Below, piece by piece: positions 43,595 to 51,860 of a stretch of DNA of 64,000 nucleotides. The notes beneath the pieces are model-generated. The model saw only the letters and a program-made list of their open reading frames with translations. It ran no database searches and was not told the DNA's origin. A program made the position numbers and the translations under genes. The DNA is taken from positions 1 through 64,000 of the forward strand of contig NZ_BBJF01000014.1 of assembly GCF_000739735.1 (NCBI RefSeq), written 5' to 3'. Source of the stretch: Paraburkholderia ginsengisoli NBRC 100965. Its GTDB lineage: Bacteria; Pseudomonadota; Gammaproteobacteria; Burkholderiales; Burkholderiaceae. The first letter of the stretch is position 1, and the number at the start of each line of letters is the position of its first letter.

Positions 43595-44422
43595 TCAGTA
43601 GTTCGGCGCGGGCATCGTGGTCGGCGCGTCCATCGCGACGCCGAACCATTTCTTCTGCAACGCCGCGAGGCGTCCATCGTTGTGCATCTTGACGAGCGCG
43701 GCGTTGAACGCGTCGGCGAGTGGCTTGCTGTCCGCGTCCTTGCGCAACGCGTAAGCGAAGTACACCTTGGCGCCGAACGGCGGCTGCACCACGGCGAAAG
43801 TGTCCGGACGCTGCTTCGCGACATACGCGATGTTGGTCATCGAGTTCGCGACCGCCGCGATGCGGCCGGCGGCGAGATCGGCGTAAGCCTGATTGTTGTC
43901 GACGTATTCGCGGATTTCCGGCGGCTTCGGCAACGTGGCGACGTAGGCCTTCAACTGGTCCAGTTGCGCCGAGCCCTTGCCCGCGCCGACCGTCTTGCCC
44001 GCGATATCCGCCGACTGTTTGAGCGACGTGTCTTTCGCGCGTTTGAGCAGCGCGTCGGTGGCGTCCGCGACCGGCAGCGTGTATGTGTAGCGCTCCATGC
44101 GCGCCTTCGTGACCGTTAGCGGTCCGCCCACCATGTCGAACTTGCCCGCTTCGAGACCCGGCAGCACGCTCGGCCAGGGAAGGTCGATGAAGCGTACTTT
44201 CACGCCCATTTCCTTGCCGACCTCGGCGAACAGGTCCTTGTTGAAGCCCGCCTGCTGACCGTTTTCGAGGAAGTCGAACGGCGCGAACTGCATCTCGGTG
44301 CCGACTACCAGTTCACCCGCTTTCCTGACTTTGGCGAGTTGATCTTCCGCGTGCGCGGCGACACTGGCCGCGCACAACGCCACCATGACCAGACGACACT
44401 TCCAGCCTGCAAGGATGCTCAT
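43595..44422 (-). CDS. Polar amino-acid ABC transporter, periplasmic binding protein
   Basis: 275 residues. Signal peptide (MSILAGWKCRLVMVALCAASVAAHA). The mature SBP_bac_3 fold shows GELVVGTEMQFAPFDFLENGQQAGFNKDLFAEVGKEMGVKVRFID, LEAGKFDMVGGPLTVTKARMERYTYT, VGAGKGSAQLDQLKAY and NNQAYADLAAGRIAAVANSM. The typical ligand Arg is replaced within LTVTKARMERY, so the ligand need not be a standard amino acid. First gene of the transporter operon, directly beneath a GTATATAC palindrome. Confidence 0.92.
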   Translation of the reverse strand: MSILAGWKCRLVMVALCAASVAAHAEDQLAKVRKAGELVVGTEMQFAPFDFLENGQQAGFNKDLFAEVGKEMGVKVRFIDLPWPSVLPGLEAGKFDMVGGPLTVTKARMERYTYTLPVADATDALLKRAKDTSLKQSADIAGKTVGAGKGSAQLDQLKAYVATLPKPPEIREYVDNNQAYADLAAGRIAAVANSMTNIAYVAKQRPDTFAVVQPPFGAKVYFAYALRKDADSKPLADAFNAALVKMHNDGRLAALQKKWFGVAMDAPTTMPAPNY

Positions 44423-44498
44423 GGGATTCTCCGGTTGGCAAAGCGGTGGCGCGCGAACGCGGTGCGTTCGACGGGTTCGGCGCGGGTCATGCGAGGCA

Positions 44499-44506
44499 GT
44501 ATATAC
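44499..44506. promoter_or_regulatory. GTATATAC palindrome, candidate GntR operator (ABC side)
   Basis: This perfect 8-bp palindrome lies 77 bp before the binding-protein start. An identical one occurs exactly 100 bp away at 44599. GntR/HutC regulators commonly recognise such GTnTAnAC-type palindromes. Confidence 0.55.
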
Positions 44507-44549
44507 CGCGTTTTTTCGCGCGAAACAAATAAACCTGCGGGTAGAGAAA

Positions 44550-44568
44550 AGCCCTTATATGAAGGGCT
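44550..44568 (-). repeat. Hairpin between the two GTATATAC sites
   Basis: AGCCCTT and AAGGGCT form a 7-bp stem; on the minus strand it is followed by TTTTCTC, terminator-like. It could stop transcripts entering the ABC operon from upstream, or act as a leader attenuator. Confidence 0.4.
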
Positions 44569-44598
44569 CAAATGCAGCTTGCCGGTGTCCTTTTGGCG

Positions 44599-44606
44599 GT
44601 ATATAC
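44599..44606. promoter_or_regulatory. GTATATAC palindrome, candidate GntR operator (oxygenase side)
   Basis: A second copy of the palindrome, 105 bp before the oxygenase start. The 100-bp centre-to-centre distance is close to a whole number of helical turns. Confidence 0.55.
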
Positions 44607-44710
44607 AACGGCAATGCAAACGCTGCGCGAACGCCGTTGCATGTGCTTGCCGCCGTGCTGCGTCCGCGTGTTTCGTCAGTCGATACAACCGTCCTTCTGG
44701 GAGCAACGCG

Positions 44711-45697
44711 ATGCCCGTGACCCGCATTCCGATCATCGATTTCGCCGGCGTGCGTGCGGGCGACCCGCAGGCATTGCAGCGCGCCGCGGCGGAAATTCGT
44801 GAAGCGTGTACGACGATCGGCTTCTTCTACATCGTCAATCATGGCGTGCCGCAAGCCTCGATCGACGCCGCCGCCGACGCGGCCCGCAGGTTCTTCGCGT
44901 TCGCCCCGGAGATCAAGCGGCGCGCGGCGGTCAATCATCGGCATCGCGGCTTCAATGCGCTCGGCGACGCCACCATGTACCAGGCGAAGCGGCCGGACTA
45001 CAAGGAGTTCTTCAGTATCGGTCTCGAACTGCCGGAAGACGATCCCGATGTGCTTGCGGGTCAGGCGCTGCGTGGGCCGAACAACTGGCCGGACTTCATG
45101 CCGGAGCTGCGTCCCGCGCTGTACGGTTACTACGAGGCGGTCGGCGCGTGCGGCGCCGATCTGCTGCGCGCGGTGGCGGTGAGTCTCGGCGTCGACGCAA
45201 ATTTTTTCGCGCCGCGTTATACCAAGCGGATGCAGCGCACCCAGATGGTCTACTATCCGCCGCAGCCGCCTCAATTGGATGAAGATCAGTTCGGCGTCGC
45301 GCCGCATACCGACTATGGCTGCATCACGTTGCTGTGGCAGGACCAGGTGGGCGGCCTGCAGGTGCGCGAGATCGCCAACGACACGTGGGTGGAGGCGCCG
45401 CCGGTCGAAGGCAGCTTCGTCGTGAACGTCGGCGATCTGCTCGCGCGCTGGACCAACGACCGCTTTCGCTCCACGCTGCATCGCGTGATCAATGCATCGG
45501 GCCGCGAGCGCTATTCGATCGCGACGTTCTATGATCCGACCTACGGCGCAACGGTCGATCCGCGCGAGCTGGGCGCGAGCGACGCCGAGGTGCGATATCA
45601 GCCGGTTGCCGCCGGCGACTACATCCTCGGACGTATCAACGATTCGATGGGTTATCGAAAGAAACACGCTGAAGGCACGCAAGGAACCACTGCATGA
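44711..45697 (+). CDS. 2-oxoglutarate/Fe(II) oxygenase of the isopenicillin-N-synthase family
   Basis: 328 residues. IPIIDFAG near the start and GFFYIVNHGVP are the N-terminal DIOX motifs. The metal triad is H199-x-D201 (APHTDYGCITLL) and H257 (STLHRVIN), and R267-Y-S269 is the 2-oxoglutarate-binding RxS. GGGAG 8 bases upstream sets the ATG at 44711. It is translationally coupled to the dehydrogenase (ATGA overlap). The substrate is unknown; a hydroxylation in amino-acid breakdown is inferred from the ABC transporter next door. Confidence 0.9.
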   Translation: MPVTRIPIIDFAGVRAGDPQALQRAAAEIREACTTIGFFYIVNHGVPQASIDAAADAARRFFAFAPEIKRRAAVNHRHRGFNALGDATMYQAKRPDYKEFFSIGLELPEDDPDVLAGQALRGPNNWPDFMPELRPALYGYYEAVGACGADLLRAVAVSLGVDANFFAPRYTKRMQRTQMVYYPPQPPQLDEDQFGVAPHTDYGCITLLWQDQVGGLQVREIANDTWVEAPPVEGSFVVNVGDLLARWTNDRFRSTLHRVINASGRERYSIATFYDPTYGATVDPRELGASDAEVRYQPVAAGDYILGRINDSMGYRKKHAEGTQGTTA

Positions 45698-47130
45698 CAG
45701 ATCACGGCAACACCCATGACGCAACGCACGAAGCCACACGCGGCGCGGCGCCGCTGGCGTCGACACTCGACGCATTGCGCGCCGCGCTGGGCGACGATTC
45801 GGTGCGCATCGGCGACCAGATCGGCGAACGTGCGCTAACCGACTGGACGCGCCACGAGCCGACGCGGCCTGCTGCGCTGCTATTGCCGCGCAGCACCGAA
45901 GAGGTGTCGCGTGCGCTGGCGATCTGCCACGCCGCGCATCAACCGGTGGTGCCGCAAGGCGGCATGACCGGCCTCGCGGGCGGCGCGATTGCGCGCGCCA
46001 CGGATATCGCGTTGTCGCTCGAACGGTTGACGGGGGTCGAAGAGGTCGATGCCGCGTCGGCCACGCTGACGGTACTTGCCGGCACCACGTTGCAAGCTGC
46101 GCAGGAGGCCGCCGCCGAAGCCGGCTTCGAACTCGCGCTCGATCTCGGTGCGCGCGGCTCGTGCCAGATCGGCGGCAATCTCGCGACCAACGCGGGCGGC
46201 AATCGCGTGATCCAGTCGGGCACCGCGCGCGACCAGGTGCTCGGTCTCGAAGTCGTGCTCGCCAACGGCGACGTGCTGAACTCGCTCGGCAAGATGGTGA
46301 AGAACAACACCGGCTATGACCTGAAGCACTGGTTCATCGGCTCCGAGGGCACGCTCGGCGTCATCACGCGCGCGGTGTTGCGCCTGCATCCGCAGCGCAA
46401 GGCGCGTCATACGGCGCTCGTCGCGCTCGACGGCTACGACGCCGCCGTGAATCTGCTGCGCCGTTTGTCGACGCGCTTTGGCAACGACATCGGCGCGTTC
46501 GAGATCATGTGGCCGGACTTCTACGACTTCGGCGTGAAGCTGACCGGCACGCGTTCGCCATTCGCCGAAACGCATCCGCTCTATGCGTTGATCGAGCATG
46601 CGAGCTTCGATGCGAGCGACGACGGTGAGCGCTTCTCTGCCGTGCTGACCGATGCACTCGATGGCGGTGCGATTCGCGACGCGGTGATCGCACAATCGGT
46701 GGCCGACGTACGCGCGCTCTGGGCAATCCGTGAGTGCACCGCGGAGTTTCCGGTGCGACTCGACGCGATCAACTTCGACGTGAGCTTGCCGATCGGCGAG
46801 ATCGGCGCGTTCGTCGACCGTTGCCGCGCAGCGCTCGATGAACGCTGGCCCGGCAACGCGTCGTATTTCTTCGGGCATATCGGCGATTCGAATCTGCACG
46901 TGACCGTCGACGGAAATTCGATCGCCGGCGTCGATCATCACGCGGTCTACGCGTTCGTCTATGAGATGCTCGGGCCGTTGCACGGCTCGGTGTCGGCGGA
47001 ACACGGGATCGGTTTGCTCAAGCGCGAATTTCTGCCGATCTCGCGCTCGCGGGCGGAGTTGGCCGCGATGGTCGCGATCAGGCGTGCGCTGGATCCGCAC
47101 GGCATTCTGAATCCGGGCAAGCTGTTCTGA
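45694..47130 (+). CDS. FAD-linked D-2-hydroxyacid dehydrogenase (GlcD/D2HGDH-like)
   Basis: 478 residues. An FAD_binding_4 domain (VVPQGGMTGLAGGAI, LGARGSCQIGGNLATNAGGNRVIQSG, GYDLKHWFIGSEGTLGVIT) and the FAD-oxidase C-terminal domain (YFFGHIGDSNLHVTVDG, SAEHGIGLLKREFL) with the metal-binding HIGD and EHGIG. These belong to D-lactate/D-2-hydroxyglutarate/glycolate dehydrogenases. It overlaps the oxygenase stop by 4 bp, so the two enzymes likely act in one pathway: the oxygenase could make a 2-hydroxy acid that this enzyme oxidises. Confidence 0.9.
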   Translation: MTDHGNTHDATHEATRGAAPLASTLDALRAALGDDSVRIGDQIGERALTDWTRHEPTRPAALLLPRSTEEVSRALAICHAAHQPVVPQGGMTGLAGGAIARATDIALSLERLTGVEEVDAASATLTVLAGTTLQAAQEAAAEAGFELALDLGARGSCQIGGNLATNAGGNRVIQSGTARDQVLGLEVVLANGDVLNSLGKMVKNNTGYDLKHWFIGSEGTLGVITRAVLRLHPQRKARHTALVALDGYDAAVNLLRRLSTRFGNDIGAFEIMWPDFYDFGVKLTGTRSPFAETHPLYALIEHASFDASDDGERFSAVLTDALDGGAIRDAVIAQSVADVRALWAIRECTAEFPVRLDAINFDVSLPIGEIGAFVDRCRAALDERWPGNASYFFGHIGDSNLHVTVDGNSIAGVDHHAVYAFVYEMLGPLHGSVSAEHGIGLLKREFLPISRSRAELAAMVAIRRALDPHGILNPGKLF

Positions 47131-47228
47131 GCAAGAGCGGGGCGCCTATCGACGAGCGCGCCCACGGGCGTGGCCGCGGCGCGTGTTGGGCTCAGCGAAG
47201 GCGAGCCCCGCATGCGCCGCTCAAAGCT

Positions 47229-48011
47229 TCAATGCGTGGCGACGGAATCGAGCCCGGTCGAACGGACGGTGGCCTGCACACCCGGCGACGCGAGATAGTC
47301 GAGCAACGCCTTGGCTTCCTGCGGATGCTGCGCGCCGACCGGAATGCCGGCGGCGAAGCGCGTGACCGATTGCACCGACTCCGGAATCTTGCCGACGAAC
47401 GCGGCGCCTTGCACCGGCAGCAACTCGCTGACCTGCTGGAAGCCCACTTCGTAATCGCCATTGGCGACGACCGACGCAACCGGAATCTTCGGCACCATCT
47501 TCGCCTTGGCTTTCACCTGGTCTTCGATGGCGAGCCGTTTGAACAGCTCGCGTTCGATATAGACGCCGCTCGCGCTATCCGAGTACGCGATCGATTTCGC
47601 GTGCAGCAAGGTCTCTTTCAACGCGTCGACCGAGCCGATGTCGGGCTTCGGCGCACCGTCGCGCACGACCATGCCGATGCGCGAATCCGCGAGTTCGACG
47701 CGCGAACTGGGGATCACTTTGCCTTGCTTGATCAGATCGTCGAGCGCATAGCCGACCATGATGACGACGTCCGCGGGTTCGCCGCGTTCGAGTCGATTGG
47801 GAATGGCTTCAGGGGCTTTGCCCATCGACGGGCCGAGGATGGTGTCGAGCGTATTGCCGGTCGAGCTTGCGAATTGCGGGCCGAGCAGTTTGTAGGCGGC
47901 GGTGAAGCCGCCGGAACTCATGACGCGAAGCTCTGCCGCCTGCACGTCGGAGGCGGCGACGGTGCTGGCGAGCAGACCGGCGGTCAACATGGACAGAAAG
48001 AAGGTTTTCAT
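47229..48011 (-). CDS. ModA-like periplasmic substrate-binding protein, orphan
   Basis: 260 residues. Signal peptide ending ASDVQA, then ELRVMSSGGFTAAYKLLGPQFASSTGNTLDTILGPSMG, LERGEPADVVIMVGYALDDLIKQGKV and YSDSASGVYIERELFKRL. This is the ModA/extracellular solute-binding group. No permease or ATPase gene lies next to it, so its partner is elsewhere or it has a sensing role. The start at 48011 is fixed by the signal peptide; the ribosome site is poor. Confidence 0.85.
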   Translation of the reverse strand: MKTFFLSMLTAGLLASTVAASDVQAAELRVMSSGGFTAAYKLLGPQFASSTGNTLDTILGPSMGKAPEAIPNRLERGEPADVVIMVGYALDDLIKQGKVIPSSRVELADSRIGMVVRDGAPKPDIGSVDALKETLLHAKSIAYSDSASGVYIERELFKRLAIEDQVKAKAKMVPKIPVASVVANGDYEVGFQQVSELLPVQGAAFVGKIPESVQSVTRFAAGIPVGAQHPQEAKALLDYLASPGVQATVRSTGLDSVATH

Positions 48012-48230
48012 CGGGATCGGCGTGTAGTGCGAAAAAGGTGAAAGCGGAATGAAACGCGGGTGCGCGGTTTGCGATGGCTTTCGCCGCGCAGGATGAACCA
48101 TACCCGAACGGCCGACGCACGAGAACCCGTGCGTGACGAGCACGCTACGCGCGTGAGCCGAGAGGGCAGGGACAAGCACGGGCGATGCGGCGAACGGCGC
48201 GCAACGCGTGTGCGTCGCGCGCGATCTCCG

Positions 48231-51200
48231 TCAATGAGCGTCGAGGTACCGCGCGATCACCGGATACACATCCACCGACGCGTTCTTACCGAAGATGCAA
48301 TCGATGTGTCCATAGCCTGGAATCAGATGCCGTTCGTAGGGCTGCTCGGGGAACTCGCTGGCGAGCATGTCGAAAGTGAGTTCGGTGCTTTTCGGCAGAT
48401 AGGTTTCGTTTCTATCGCCGTGGATGAAGCCGATCGGCAGGCGCAATCCCTCCAGTCCCTTCATGCCGTCCGCTCCGGTTAGGTAGACATCGTTGCCTTC
48501 GGCGTCGACGACCTTGCCCTTGCGCACCATCGTCGCGAGATGCTTGAAGACCTCGACGTCATGCACACCGAGCAATTCCTGCAGATTCGCGTGCAGCGTC
48601 TCGTTGAGCTTTTCATGCTCGTAAAGCAGGCCATACAGGAAGGTCGCGCGATGACAGATCGGGTTGCCGCAGCCCTCGTCGTGATCGATCGGGTAAAGCC
48701 GTAGCGCTTCGTCGAGCAGGTTCGCCGGCCACGAGTCGTCCTGCGTGTACGCGGTCAGATCGCGCACGTTCAGATGCTGCATGATGTCGGGGATGTGCAG
48801 GCCGGCCTTGATCCGTTGCAACGTGCCCGGCACCGGATGCGTCGACACCTGCGAGATCACCGCCGAGCGCACCCCTTCGAGTCCGGACAGCAACGACATG
48901 CTCAACGCGAGACCGCCAAGGCAATGGCCGACCGCCTGAATCTGCTGCGCGCCGGTCAGCTCGCGAATCTTCGCGACGGCGACGGGGATGTCCTCGCGCG
49001 CCACTTTATCGACGTTGGTCGGCACCAGCACGCTCGGCATCTCGATGCTCACGCGCAGATCGACGAGCCAGACGTCATAGCCGGCCGCGCACAGATACTC
49101 GACCATGTTGGTCGCGATCAGATCGGTCGAAAAGATGCGGCTCGATACACCGGAGCCGTGAATCAACAGCACCGGGCGCGTGGTTGTGCGCGCGGGGTCG
49201 ACATAACGCGTGAGCCTAAGCGTCGTGCCGTCCGGCGTATCGAAGAAGAAGGTTTGCGGCGCTGGCGCGCGCAGCGCGCGCTTCAGACGCGGCGTCGCGT
49301 TCGGGTCGAAGAATTGCAGCGGCGCGGCCACGCCGCCGTATTCGGTAAACAGCACGCCCGCGAAGAACTTGCCGAACTTCAGTGTCCATTCGAGGCGCGT
49401 CTTCAGGTCGGGCGTATTGGTGACTTCGAGCGTGCGTTGCTGCTTGAGGAAGTTCTCCGGCGTGATGATCAGCGTAGCCTTGCCGATTACGGGCGCATCG
49501 ACTGGCGGCGTGTCGCGGAGCTCGGCAAAGAGCGTGTTGGTCTGCTCCCACAGATTGACCGCCGAAGTGCGCGTGATGATCTTCTGTCCGCTGAGATAGT
49601 ACGTTTTTCCTTCGACGGCGTTCAGCGTCATCCGGTAGTTCATGTCGCGCTCGTCGACGTCCGAAGCGTCGACGACGAACAGGTTGAACGTGCCGTCGGT
49701 AATCGTCATCGGCTGCGCGGACAGTGCGGCGCAGGTGAGCGTGCCGGCAGTGCGCGCGAGATGATTGGGATTGCCAAGCATGTCGGCGAGATCGTCCGAT
49801 TCGACGGTTAGCGTGAATTCGATCGAGCTGGTCGCGGCGTCCCCCGCAACGGGTTGACCGGCGGGCGTGTACGTGCCGACCATCGTTTCGGTGAAACGCA
49901 GGCCGATCTTTCCGGCAGGCGGCGTCGCGGCGTTGCCCTTCGCGGCATAGTCGATCGACCAGCCGTGCGCGGCCGCGAGCAGCGCGCAATTGCGCTCGGC
50001 GAGCGCGGAAATGGTCAGCAGCGGATTCACGCCGAGCGACATCGGCATCACCGCGCCGTCCATCACGTACAGACCGTCGTGCACCGCGCTGCCCGCCGCG
50101 CCGCTGAACACGCGGCCCTGATGATCGACCACGCCGCGCTCGGCGTCCTCGCCCATCCCGCAGCCGCCGAGCGGATGCACGGTGACGGTCCGGTTGCCGA
50201 CGATCTCGGTGGAAATCGGATTGCGCAGGTACTTGCCGCCGAGCGGCACGGTCGCCTGCTTCAGCGCGTCTTCGATCGTTTGAAAGATCGGCTGCCGCCC
50301 CGCGTTCTCCCACGCGATGCGCGCGCGGCCCTTGTCGTCGACGCTGATCTGGCCGCTTTCGTCGTCATGCGCCATCACCAGATAGCTTTGCGTATGGTTG
50401 AGCGCGCCGTGATAAGGACCGCGCAGCACGCTCTCGATCACGCGCGCGTCGTAGGCGAGCTTCTGATGCAGCGAGCGCGGTCCCCCCACATCCACACCTT
50501 CGAGCGGCGCGGCCGCGCCCAGCAGGCCGACGAGCCCGACCCCCACCGCCCCCGCGAGCGAGCCTTCTTCGATCACGTAGCCGTCTTTCACGTTCGCGGT
50601 GTTGCGGTTGTCGATCAGACCGGTGATGGTCGGCCCGACTGGCGGAATCTCGCCCTCGTCGTGCGAGCCCCAACCGACTCCGTTGATCGGGTCGTCCGTG
50701 TTGTACGCGAAAGCGAGCACGTCGCCGTTGCCGGTGAAGTGCCGGCCGAGCATGTCCGACGTGCCGAGTCCTTCTTTGCGCGAGCGCAGCAGCAGCGCCG
50801 TCGAGCCGATCGTGCCGGCCGCCACGATGACGATATCGGCGCTCACGAACAGATCGGGCGCGCCATAGCTTTCACGGCCGAGCTGTACCAGCTGGAAGCT
50901 CACTTTCCACTGCGGTCCGCCGTTCTCGCGCGTCACCGAATGCACCGCCGCACCCGTGAAAATCTGCGCGCCATGCGCGACCGCATCGGGCAGATAGTTC
51001 ATGTGCGTCGAGTTCTTCGCGTCGTAGTTGCAACCCGAGTTGCAATCGCCGCAACCCACGCAGGCCTTCTGATAGACACCCGCTTCGTTGACGCCCGCTT
51101 TGAAGGTCACGGTGATCGGCGGGCGTCGGAAGCGGTCGGCCATGCGGAGCGCCTGCGCCGATTTTTCGAGCGCCTGCAATTTCGGCAGCGGGGGATAGTC

Positions 51201-51650
51201 GGACGGCACCGCGAGAGGTTGCAGCATCGCGCTGGCTCGCTGGTAGCCCTCGTCGCGTCCCGTCGTGTCGGTGCGCAACGCGGCCGGCCAGCGCGGGTCG
51301 TCCCATAGGCGCGGGTCGGCTTCGAGCGCGACGTTCGCGTTGATCAGCGAAGTGCCGCCCAGACCGCAACCGACCACCGCGTTCACGTCGTCGTTCACGT
51401 GCACTTCGAGCAGCGCGAGCGGCGAGCCGATGTGCGCGATGGCGGTGTTGTACTGGATCTGCTCCGCGCCCTGGATCGGCGTGCGCGGAAACTCGCCCGC
51501 CATGAATTCGCGCCCGCGTTCGAGCACGCAGACGCTGCGGCCGGCGCGCGCCATGCGGCTCGCGGCAATCGCACCGCCGTAACCGGAGCCCACCACGACC
51601 ACGTCGTAATGACCTTTCAGCGCCGTCGGCGCGCTCGATAAGCGGTTCAT
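48231..51650 (-). CDS. GMC oxidoreductase / alpha-beta hydrolase fusion protein
   Basis: 1139 residues. GMC part about 1-570: FAD motif VVVVGSGYGGAIAASRMARAG (17-37), a cysteine motif C197VGCGDCNSGC207 before NYLPDA, and HPLGGCGMG (492-500) with VNPLLTISALAER near 541, as in cholesterol-oxidase-like GMC enzymes. A middle domain (about 580-800) is beta-rich. The C-terminal alpha/beta hydrolase (about 800-1139) has the elbow GHCLGG with Cys910 in place of Ser, Asp1079 in HGDRN and His1115 in GYGHID. Sterol or lipid substrates are inferred. The ATG at 51650 has GAGG 8 bases upstream; a GTG 9 bp earlier overlaps it. Confidence 0.9.
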   Translation of the reverse strand: MNRLSSAPTALKGHYDVVVVGSGYGGAIAASRMARAGRSVCVLERGREFMAGEFPRTPIQGAEQIQYNTAIAHIGSPLALLEVHVNDDVNAVVGCGLGGTSLINANVALEADPRLWDDPRWPAALRTDTTGRDEGYQRASAMLQPLAVPSDYPPLPKLQALEKSAQALRMADRFRRPPITVTFKAGVNEAGVYQKACVGCGDCNSGCNYDAKNSTHMNYLPDAVAHGAQIFTGAAVHSVTRENGGPQWKVSFQLVQLGRESYGAPDLFVSADIVIVAAGTIGSTALLLRSRKEGLGTSDMLGRHFTGNGDVLAFAYNTDDPINGVGWGSHDEGEIPPVGPTITGLIDNRNTANVKDGYVIEEGSLAGAVGVGLVGLLGAAAPLEGVDVGGPRSLHQKLAYDARVIESVLRGPYHGALNHTQSYLVMAHDDESGQISVDDKGRARIAWENAGRQPIFQTIEDALKQATVPLGGKYLRNPISTEIVGNRTVTVHPLGGCGMGEDAERGVVDHQGRVFSGAAGSAVHDGLYVMDGAVMPMSLGVNPLLTISALAERNCALLAAAHGWSIDYAAKGNAATPPAGKIGLRFTETMVGTYTPAGQPVAGDAATSSIEFTLTVESDDLADMLGNPNHLARTAGTLTCAALSAQPMTITDGTFNLFVVDASDVDERDMNYRMTLNAVEGKTYYLSGQKIITRTSAVNLWEQTNTLFAELRDTPPVDAPVIGKATLIITPENFLKQQRTLEVTNTPDLKTRLEWTLKFGKFFAGVLFTEYGGVAAPLQFFDPNATPRLKRALRAPAPQTFFFDTPDGTTLRLTRYVDPARTTTRPVLLIHGSGVSSRIFSTDLIATNMVEYLCAAGYDVWLVDLRVSIEMPSVLVPTNVDKVAREDIPVAVAKIRELTGAQQIQAVGHCLGGLALSMSLLSGLEGVRSAVISQVSTHPVPGTLQRIKAGLHIPDIMQHLNVRDLTAYTQDDSWPANLLDEALRLYPIDHDEGCGNPICHRATFLYGLLYEHEKLNETLHANLQELLGVHDVEVFKHLATMVRKGKVVDAEGNDVYLTGADGMKGLEGLRLPIGFIHGDRNETYLPKSTELTFDMLASEFPEQPYERHLIPGYGHIDCIFGKNASVDVYPVIARYLDAH

Positions 51651-51860
51651 CAGGACCACCTCGTAGGGAATCGAATGCGGGGAAGGAGATGCTGGACTTC
51701 GGAAGGAAGACGGTGCGCGGCCGCGGCTTTTTTATCGTAGGCGGTGCGCGGTCACAAACAAAGCGTGCCGTGCCGCGTGCGCGATACACGGACACGATGC
51801 GGCGCGAGGCGCGCGGCGTGTCGGCAACGCTGCTCCACGGGCAGGTTGTGGCAGGTCGTT

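Noticed and set aside
47151..47219. Imperfect hairpin after the D-2-hydroxyacid dehydrogenase
   Set aside because: GGGCTC/GAGCCC is only 6 bp with a 9-nt loop and no T tract, too weak to call a terminator.
49854..51308. 484-codon plus-strand frame opposite the GMC fusion
   Set aside because: No start signal or homology; the GMC motifs on the minus strand explain the open frame.
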